From positions 29,188 to 93,187 of the forward strand of contig JAKTTS010000006.1 in NCBI GenBank assembly GCA_030560485.1: a stretch of DNA of 64,000 bases. Direction: 5' to 3'. This document shows positions 33,099 through 41,782 of this stretch, in pieces (the stretch's first letter is position 1; each line of letters opens with the position of its first letter). Origin of the DNA: Ascoidea tarda (nom. inval.). Taxonomy: Eukaryota; Ascomycota; Saccharomycetes; Ascoideales; Ascoideaceae. The notes under the pieces are model-generated. The model did no database searches. It was not told the DNA's origin and worked only from the letters and a program-made list of their open reading frames with translations. The translations under genes were made by a program, and so were the position numbers.

Positions 33099-35514
33099 TT
33101 AAATTGAAGTTGAAGTTTTTGATTCGAGATTTTGAAACTTTAATTCTAAGTTTTTAATTTTTTCTTTTAACTTTTCATTTTCAACATTTAATAAGCCGAT
33201 TTTAATATCCTTCTCTTTGGATTTTCCAAAACTTAACATTTTGTTTAATTGAATATTTTCATCGTTTAACAATTTTAGTCTAATTATAATTTTATGAGCT
33301 AAGTTTTCTTCGTCATATCGACCAAATTTAGTTGTTGAAGATAAATTATTGGAAGGATTTAAAGAAATTGCGGTGATTAAAGACTCCAATCTTAATTTTG
33401 TATCCTCGAGTTCTTTTTCTTTGTCTTGAAGATTTTCGACTAATTTTTGAAAGATCAATTTTAAATGGGTCGGGATTTCAATATAATTACTATTATTGGA
33501 AAGATCTTTTGAATTTTTCAAAATTGCATTATTATTCAAGGAAATGGAAAGAGAGTTTTGTAAATTTAACGATCTCATTGATTCTTGTAATCTTTGAATT
33601 TCTTGATTTAATTTTTGAATTTGAATTTCTTTCATTTTAAGAGTGATTTTTAGCTTTTGTTCTTCAGTTGAATCAAGGGTTTGATTGGATGAAATTGAGT
33701 TGTGATTGCTGCTGCTGTTATTAGAATTGAGATGACTGATGTTTGTAATATTATTGAGAGCAGAAATATTACTATTATTAGAATTACTCGAGTTATTAGA
33801 TTTGTTATTGTTATTACTATTATTATTATTATTATTAGGGTTATTTGAGGTATTCGAAGTAATATTATTATTGTTGTTGTTGCTATAATGTTTTAATTTT
33901 AAATTGAGATTATTTGGATTTGGGAGGTTATTTAGGTTGATGTTATTAATATTACTCATATTGCCCATATTAGTCAAATTATTAATATTGCTCATATTGT
34001 TCATACTGTTTATATTATTCATATTATTCATATTATTCATATTATTCATATTATTCATATTATTCATATTATTCATATTATTCATATTATTCATATTATT
34101 CATATTGTTATTGTTCATGTTGATGCTGTTCAAATTGTTTAAATTGTTCATGGGATTAATATTGACCATATTATTGAGATTATTCATGGCAGCATAGTTA
34201 TTGTCGTTACTTTGATTACTATTTGTATTGTTAGTTTGGTTATTGTTATTATTAATATTTTGGTTGTTAGAATACTGATTTTTATTGATTGAAGAATTTG
34301 TGTTGAGTTGGGATAATCTATATGAGATATTATCAAAATTATTTGAAGTGTAAGGATTGAAAGAGGGAACGTTGTTGATATTCATGTTCATCATGCTTGA
34401 GCTTAGACTGTTTGCATGATGGGAAATCGGGTTGTTTTGATTTATGGGATTAATTTGATTTATTTGGTTGATTGAATTAATGGAGCTATTTGGGTTCAAT
34501 AAGTTTTGGTTATGATTTTGGTTTTGATTCGAATTAATCAAATTATTCATGTTGCCCATGTTGTTCATATTGTTTATGTTGTTGATGGTGTTCATGTTGT
34601 TTATACTATTTATGTTACTGTTATTACTAGACAAACTTTTAAGGCTATTAATTGGATTATTTGAGGAAGAGCCAATTGATTTATTTAGATATAGACTTGG
34701 GTTATATGAGACGGATCTGTAGGCCACATTTGAGCCAGCTTGTTGTTGGTTGAGAAGTAAATTTGAATAGTTATTATTAGCGGTATTGTTGGCGTTAGGA
34801 TTGTTATTATTGCTGTTATTGTTACTATTGTTATTAGTGGAAGTAGTAGAAGCAGAAGTAGTAGTGGGAGTAGGAGCAGGAGTGTTGTTGTTTGTATTAT
34901 TAGTTATGTGGTCATTATAAGATGATAGTATTGAGGAAGAAGAGTTTATATTCAAGGGGTCACTTGAATTAATGTTTTGATTCTGAGATAAGGAAGTGTT
35001 TGGAGGCAAAACAGCAGCGGGATTTGATAATGAGTAATTAGCAGAATTGGAAGAGAGGTTTTTTGAGTTTCTCCAAGAATTGAAACCAGAGTTGCTGTTA
35101 TTGTTATTGTTATTGCTGTTGCTGTTGCTGTTGCTGTTATTATTTGCAGCAGTACTTTTGTTTTCGGTGTCGGTGGTGTTGATATTGTTAATATTAGCGG
35201 CTGAAGAATTGGAATTGATTGAAATATTGGAGATGCTATTGTTGTGAGTCTTTGTGTTTTGATTGTTGTTGGATGAATTTGATTGTGATGAGGACTGAGA
35301 ATGAATTGGGTGATTGGTAGAGGATAATAAGTTGGAAGAAGAAAGGGATGGGTCTAGCGAAAGAGATGGTCGAGGATGGCGTAGTTTCTCATCATCAGTG
35401 AACTAGATTGAAGTAAGATGAAGATTGGAAAAAAGGTTAGTAAGTTGTGTGGAGAGGATAGATGTATGCGAATGGCAGAACGTTGGAACATACAGCAAAG
35501 TTGGAGTAGTTCAT
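33099..35514 (-). CDS. MUM2: m6A methyltransferase complex subunit Mum2 (WTAP family), spliced
   Basis: This predicted protein has 774 residues. Exon 1 is 21 nt (35514-35494, MNYSNFA) and exon 2 is 35402-33099. The C-terminal third is a coiled-coil WTAP/Mum2 domain: LKITLKMKEIQIQKLNQEIQ, then DEENLAHKIIIRLKLLNDEN and IQLNKMLSFGKSKEKDIKIG. In S. cerevisiae Mum2 works with the methyltransferase Ime4 and with Slz1 to deposit N6-methyladenosine on meiotic mRNAs, and it is needed for sporulation. The N-terminal two thirds are Asn/Ser-rich and contain a long NNM repeat. The open frame continues well past the first long ORF start up to the 3' splice site at 35403, so the 636-residue version is truncated. 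Two TGAGTCA sites lie 253-281 bp upstream. Confidence 0.85.
34013..34110 (-). repeat. 9-bp repeat encoding Asn-Met-Asn units in MUM2
   Basis: About eleven near-perfect copies of ATTATTCAT (plus strand) encode an Asn-Asn-Met repeat in the disordered part of Mum2. The copies are almost identical at the DNA level, which points to recent expansion. Confidence 0.9.
35403..35493 (-). other. Intron of MUM2
   Basis: This 91-nt intron has the 5' site GTATGT, a perfect TACTAAC branch point and the 3' site CAATCTAG, in phase 0. The only stop in the upstream reading frame is the TAG of the splice site itself. Confidence 0.9.
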
Positions 35515-35766
35515 TTTTGCCTGATACAAGAGAAAGTGGTGGGAAAAAAATATAATTGGCGATAGACTACAGTTATTGCATCCAATTGAACATTATCAAG
35601 CGAATGAGAAGAGAAAGGCAAACTGAAAAGTGGAAAAAATTTAATTCAAAAAAAACGATAATTGAAAAAAAAAAGATAAACAGAAGAGAGAACAATAGAG
35701 CACGTGAGCATCCTGGATCTAGAACTTTTTCTGTTTAAAGAAGAGAAAGCTCGGATGCGTCAGCGC

Positions 35767-35795
35767 TGAGTCACTGTAAACGTGATGCTGAGTCA
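35767..35795. promoter_or_regulatory. Pair of GCTGAGTCA bZIP sites 22 bp apart
   Basis: TGAGTCA occurs at 35767-35773 and 35789-35795, both preceded by GC. The second lies in the perfect palindrome GCTGAGTCAGC. The spacing is close to two helical turns. CACGTG boxes flank the pair at 35701 and 35811. The nearest gene is MUM2 (minus strand), 253 bp away. Confidence 0.55.
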
Positions 35796-36771
35796 GCAGA
35801 ATTTGATCCACACGTGTAAGTCTGTATGCACTTGTTTTTCTTTTTGTTTTCTCTCACTCGTTCTTTTTCGGAGAATATACAGGAGATGTCTGATTGGCTG
35901 GCGGAGCAACGCAGTGCAAAAAGTATGACTGGGATTGGGACCAAAACAGAGCAAGGTGAAAAACGGGGGCAGAGCAGCGGAAGCCAGCAGCGGAAACGCA
36001 CGGCCACTAGCTGCCACACCAAGAGCGTCTGTGACGTGAGAGAGAAGCACAAGAAACGCGCGGCCGCATGCTTTGCAAGCGCCGATTAGCGATCAGTGAC
36101 AAGACAGACTCACGCGTGTGTGGTGTGATTGTGCGCTACAAACCTTAAAGGCGCAAGACAACAATGCTTAACATTCAGACACAGGCGCTAGTTAGAATGT
36201 ACTATCACGCATTCTTGCAGCACGTGGCTGTCGGCCCAAACGCTATTCTCAAACTTGTTGAATGTTATGACTTCTCATACAAAGCCATGCTAGTCCATAC
36301 TAATCCATTCTAACTCATTTTAACCCAGCTGGTGCACCAGAAGCACTTTCTGGCAGACAAAGAGTAAAGAGGAGTTCAGAGCTAGCCTTGATTTGGTATA
36401 GCTATGTATGGAGAGATATCAATGGATATCGATTGATATTGCTATGGCAGTTTATCCTTTGTTGGGTTGTAGTTGTTGATCATTTGCGAAATGTTACTGA
36501 ACTTGGAGTTTGCTAACCTGGATCAATCCCTAAAAACGACATCATTTACATTTGCATCATCAGGTAGATTATGAAATGAGAATCAGCAGATAGTAGATTC
36601 TAAAGCCATTAAGGTTAAACATTAATTTCAAATTCTCTATGCTAGCACTAGCAAAGTGGTAGCAGGCAAAAAAGAGAGTGTTTGTTGGGATTACACTATT
36701 GTTATGGTCTGTGTTGTGGTCTATGTTTTGAAATGAATTTGTCTTAATTTCTATTATTTTTTTAGCAAAAC

Positions 36772-37044
36772 TCAGTCTGCACGGCTGTCAAATCGCGTCC
36801 GTGTATTTCTGTGCTTGGGGGTCATGTGAGCGTGGGCTTGTAAGCTCTGGGATTTTTTATGAGGAATCTTAAAGAGAATCTTATAACGAATCTTGAAGAG
36901 AATCTTAAAGACAATTTTAAAAACAATTTTAAAGAAAATTTTAAAGACAATCTTAAAGACAATCTCAACGACAATCCCAACAAAGTCAATTGCTAGAGGG
37001 ATTTTCCATAGCCAAACAAAAATGACAGAAGATCCTTTTATCAT
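36772..37044 (-). CDS. Candidate small ORF made of F-K-I tetrapeptide repeats
   Basis: This 90-codon frame starts at ATG 37044. It encodes a hydrophobic N-terminus (SSVIFVWLWKIPLAIDFVGIV), then nine tetrapeptides of the type V/L-F-K-I, then a basic, His-rich tail (AHAHMTPKHRNTRTRF). The nine units correspond exactly to nine 12-bp DNA units. Differences between units include several synonymous changes (AAA/AAG, GTC/GTT, TTT/TTC) and the ATT codon is invariant. I know no protein of this kind. It may be a chance frame through a tandem repeat. Confidence 0.25.
   Translation of the reverse strand: MIKGSSVIFVWLWKIPLAIDFVGIVVEIVFKIVFKIFFKIVFKIVFKILFKIRYKILFKIPHKKSQSLQAHAHMTPKHRNTRTRFDSRAD
36865..36972. 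repeat. Nine-copy 12-bp tandem repeat
   Basis: Nine degenerate 12-bp units of the form AATCTTAAAGAC lie end to end without a single indel. Unit length is a multiple of three and keeps the minus-strand frame open. Confidence 0.9.
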
Positions 37045-37425
37045 GAAAATTGTTTAGCTTCAGAGCTATCATGCTTATTTGGATTTGTCTGTATTTATTT
37101 GCTATTTACAATTTACCATTTACCATTTATTTACTAATTATGAATTAATTATTTAATTATTATGTAATTAATATTTATTTATTGCATTTTTTATTCAAAC
37201 TAACTTACAATCAACAAACAGCTGGTTCAAATTAGCTCATAATACTACAATATTAGAATATTGGAATATTAAATTTGTATTAGCATTAGCATTAGCATTA
37301 TGCATACATTGCCACTTTATTTCAAATATTCTATCTAATTCAATTTGGCTTTCAATAAAGAATCTCAATTTAAGGCACCTAATAACTGGTAGTAGCCATC
37401 TACAATAGTATTCTTTTTTCATAAA

Positions 37426-37476
37426 TATAAATATAAATATAAATAGAAATAGAAATAGAAATAGAAATAGAAATAT
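37426..37476. repeat. ATAAAT / AGAAAT hexamer array
   Basis: About four units of ATAAAT are followed by five of AGAAAT. It is a microsatellite in the gene-poor region. Confidence 0.85.
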
Positions 37477-39685
37477 AAGTGAAATGCAAATTGTATAACG
37501 TATTTATATACACAACTAGCTCCAGAGATGGATACATATCAATTAGTTTGCCATATGACTGATGCAATCATTTCATTTGATTGATTGAAGAGGATAAATA
37601 AAAAAAAGAAATTAAACGATTGAATAATATACACTAATATATGTGACTTCGTCAGATAAATTGAATCTCTTGTAGATAGTCTTCATTTCTTAACTAATCA
37701 CAAAAATATATCAATACACGCTAATCTGACCAGATAAATCAAATATACAGGCCAAACAAGTGAAATAGAATAGCCATATAATAACCCCATTAGCATTGCC
37801 ATTGCCACCCATATATATATCCATGATATAACCACATCTTTATAATATATAAAATGCTATAAAATAACATTAAATAATATTAAATAACAATTCTCAGTAA
37901 TCAATCTTCTGGTGTTGGGATCTTTGCAAGTGCCTTAAACAGGCGTTGCAATTTCATATGCTGTGAATTTGAATGGTTCTTCTGGTGCTAATCCGGTCAC
38001 GAGTCAGTTTCCCCCGTGCTCTGACTGCACTTTGCATATTGAGTTCGATGATGAAAACCTGTAAACAACACAAGAAACATAAAACTTGTGCAGTATAAAT
38101 CTTTTTAGAAATATAAAACTGTGAAAAACCAGAAGACTGCTGTACTGACAAGTGGTTTCAGTGGTGGTTGTGTTGTTATCTGCCTGTGGTTAATGAGCAG
38201 CTCACACAGTTCACAGCCCAGACACACAAGACCCCAAGTATGAGTCTGAGTCTGGCTATGGGTATAATCAGTGCTGTATCGTATTTTGTTTCTTCCTGGC
38301 CTCTTGCACTAGCTGTGACATTTGTATCAATCAATCAATCACTATAAGTTATTATTTTATGATGATGGTTTGAGGTTTATTGTAATATTTAAAGTTACGC
38401 TAGCAAACTTAATAATGCTAATATTTCCAGTCTATAATTTTATTATTTATCATTTTTAATACTACTCAAAGCTAGTTATTTTTTATTGTTACCTGTTTAT
38501 TACTAGTTTATTACCAATTTATTGCCATTGAATACGATTCTGATTTTTAGTCATTATATCAAATATTAAACGAGCACCGGGAATATTAGGAAGCTGTTTT
38601 TTTCAAAAACCAGTGAACTCCATTTTAGATTAATAAAGAAATCTTTTACCAATAAAGTAAATTATTATTTATTTTTATTTTTATTTTTACTTTTATTTTT
38701 TATTGTTTCGTTATTTGATTTGTGTCTAGTTGTTGGATATTTTGTATTGAATTATTATTTTAAAAATAGTTGCATCTAGGTATTTATAACAAAAATAATA
38801 TTGATCATATTTCTGCTACCAATACTTCTCCCCTTGACTAGGTTCTAAACAAGAGTTTCACTCGAGTTTTGTTTGCTTTGTTTCCCATCTCAAACGCTTT
38901 TGTTTCTCTTGTTCCTCTTCCTTTCTTGCTTTTCTTTGGTACTCTTCTTGCTTTGATGTGTATTACTAATGCTTGCCTCGCGGTTTCCAGCGGGAGGTAA
39001 CCAGCAGTCTGGGTCCATTTACTCATGTATATGCATGATATGCAGAATAGAAACTCTAAGTCCGCGATGCATACTCTTTTCTACCAGCACCTTTTCTGAC
39101 TCCTACTTCCGCTTTCGGGCAGGCCGTCCGCTCTGAGCTCCTATAGGCCAGTGACCAGCAAGTCTCTCCACTGACAAGTACATACAGCACTTCACACTGC
39201 ATGGCTGCTGCATTCAAGACGACATCCAAGTCTACTTCCCAAACTCTCAACTTTCTTTCCTCTGTCCGATGTTTCTTTTTCCTGATGCCAGGAAAGACTG
39301 CTTTCGTTTATCACAAATGCCTATTATTTTTTCAAAGCGGTCTTGAAATGGTCTGCAAACTATCTCCAAATGATCTTCATATGATCTCTGATTCATCTTC
39401 AAATCATGTTCAATTGTTTTCAAATAGATTTCAGAACCTAGCTATTCCAACATTTTAAATAGAGTGATAAAGTCACACTAGTTTTTTCTCTTCGTTCATT
39501 ACCTCAATTTTTTTCTATCTCAAAAAAAGAGTCAGGACATACTTTAGTTCAACTTATTAATAGTTTATAATATTTTTTAAACTGTTCTCTTAAGGTGTTT
39601 TTTTTGTTATAGTCTGTTTGCCTTTCTTAAAATTGATACTTATCTTAATGGTTATCACAAATTAACCAAAATACTTGTGCTCAAA

Positions 39686-39738
39686 GTATGTATTAAAATC
39701 ACAACAAATATGCATCCTTTTGGTTACTAACAGCGATA
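39686..39738 (+). other. Intron-like signature in the gene-poor region
   Basis: GTATGT at 39686, a perfect TACTAAC at 39725-39731 and AG at 39738 form a 53-nt intron-like unit. Branch-to-AG spacing is very short (8 nt). No coding exon fits: the only nearby upstream ATG meets a stop after five codons. It could be chance or part of a spliced noncoding transcript. Confidence 0.3.
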
Positions 39739-40683
39739 GCCTTTGGTATCTCAATCTAAGTTTTAGTGTTTTATATAGCCTATTTATCTCGTTTATTTCT
39801 CCAATTCATTCTTTGGCTCTTTTTATTATTTGTCTATTCATTTGTTCACCCACCCATTTATTCATCCATCCATTTATTTTGTTTACAAATTTTATTTATT
39901 TATTTATTTATTTTTTGTTGTTTCTGGTTTGTCTTTCTCTCTTGTTATTTGGCTGCGGGTATTCACTTTAAATTTAACTATTCTTTTACTTTCCTCCCAT
40001 GAGCTATTAATGAATCATATTATATCTCAGATATCTCAAATCTTTCAACATCCTAAGGGTTTATATTAAGAAAACGTATATCTGAAAATTATTGCACATA
40101 TTAAACATCTATCCCAGTTTCCTTTATCCAATTTCTTGATTTTGTAAAAAATCTGTTTTCAAAAAGAATTACGAAAAAGATAATCGCTTTAATGGACAAT
40201 TCAATCTTGATTTATGCATTGTACAGTCCTTCCATGTGCTCACCAGCGTTTTACGGCAAAACCTCTCAGTTTTCACTTCACAACTTTCCGTGTATTGATC
40301 AAAATTTACAAAAGTCTACAAAAGTTTACAAAAATCTATCCAACATTCACAATACTTCCATACTGGTCTGAGCCGCCAAACCCTCATTATGAGGTTAAGT
40401 ACAATAAACCCGAATAATTACTTAAGTACTGAACTATGGAAAGGTTAAAATGCCAAAGTGCTAAAGTGCTAAATACGATCAATCTCTAATTTTATGTATC
40501 ATTCACAAAATAATAAAACAACTCTTCGTAATAAGGACCAACAATATTAAGTTTTAAATATTATTGAATCGTTAAACATACAAGTTAAAAGATCATCAAG
40601 AAGAGAAAGAAGAATTTAATTACACGACTACAACCACCACTAAAAGCAAAACCATTTCATTCTAACATGAGCAAAAAAGGGGG

Positions 40684-40703
40684 GCCTCCAATCGAATGGA
40701 GGC
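40684..40703. other. Strong hairpin GCCTCCA-(6 nt)-TGGAGGC
   Basis: A perfect 7-bp GC-rich stem with a 6-nt ATCGAA loop can be extended by wobble and GC pairs outside. It is preceded by AAAAAAGG. It stands at the edge of a GC-rich island and could belong to a structured RNA or be a protein-binding site. Confidence 0.5.
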
Positions 40704-41782
40704 TCTTATGAGGGAAGCCGCCATTCTGGCTGTATACACTTGAATATCACAGCAACTCGACTGCGTTAACTGCGCTAAAAGCTAATGGAACACCTGAGGC
40801 TAAAGCCGCAGCTCAATTGGTCGGCCGGTTCAAAGTGTCTGGCAGCTGCATTTGTACGCAGCTCACACGCGCACAACAGCAAGACCCAACACATGTGTGT
40901 CAGATTCTGCGCAGCACCGCACTGCACTGCTGTCTCCGGTCTGCATAAACATGTTTAAGCTACTGCACTAGATGTCCGAACGTGGCTCGTTGCAACCACA
41001 TATCCAGCTGACTGCAGTTCAGCGCACCGTCCAAACACAATTATGCGTGCCAATCACACAAACCTTAATGGTTTCTAAGATTCAAACACTAAATTCTAAA
41101 CACTAAACTGTAAACACTAAAAGAGGTACTGCACTAATCTCCAACACCCAAAACACTAAAGTAAAAAGCTTTGATTCCTCCTTTTCAATTGGCTTTTTGA
41201 TTTGCATTTACTTTAATTTCATTTCACTTTCCTATAATTTTAATTTCTTTCAATCTCAGAAAATTTAATTTGTTATTAAATTCCGCATTTTAATTTAAAT
41301 TATCTGTTTCATTTATTATCCATTTATTTCATTAATCTTATATACTTTCTCCCACTTTATTGCTACGAAAACTTGATTCGTTTTTTGTTATAAATACTCT
41401 TCTACTTCTCTTTCGCTTTTCCCACCTTTTTTTTTTCTTCTCTTTGAACAATCTAATTCTAATTTTCTAATTCCTAATTTTTTGTCTATTGTTTTTTTTT
41501 TAGTTTCATTTTTTGGATCCTGTTTTTATAATTTCATTTATCACTATAAATCTTATAAATCTTATTAATCGTATTAATCGTATTAATTTAAAATCTCACA
41601 TTTCATTTGCAATCCAACCGTCTTGTCATCCTGCAATATTATAACCACCTCTATAACTATAATATAATAAAACCAGTATAATATAATCCACAAACAAAGC
41701 TTCTATACCTTGAAAACAATTAAAAACTCTCTAATCCTTTAATCCTTTAATTATCTAATTATCTATAATATATTCCTTTATA

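Larger units (their letters stand above)
35515..41782. other. 6.3-kb gene-poor region between MUM2 and the Cyc8-like gene
   Basis: No recognisable protein domain, tRNA, rRNA or snRNA is seen over 6.3 kb, although genes elsewhere in the window are mostly separated by less than 1 kb. The region alternates AT-rich DNA with GC-richer islands at about 35700-36240, 38850-39260 and 40670-41040. Specific signals are listed separately: paired bZIP sites, a 12-bp tandem repeat with a coding-like pattern, an intron-like signature and a hairpin. The last 600 bp before 41783 are pyrimidine-rich and AT-rich, typical of a promoter and long 5' UTR. Confidence 0.6.

Noticed and set aside
33904-34197. ORF antisense to MUM2 made of Leu/Ile/Phe repeats
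   Set aside because: It is the opposite-strand shadow of the Asn-Asn-Met minisatellite.
39675-39971. 98-codon ORF in the gene-poor region
   Set aside because: Leu/Phe/Ile-rich with HPFIHP repeats from CATCCATTTATT DNA; no domain, and it overlaps the intron-like signature.
40803-40836. tRNA-like A-box (GCAGCTCAATTGGTCGG) and B-box (GGTTCAAAG)
   Set aside because: The two boxes are about 15 nt apart, far too close for a tRNA, and no acceptor or anticodon stem can be formed.
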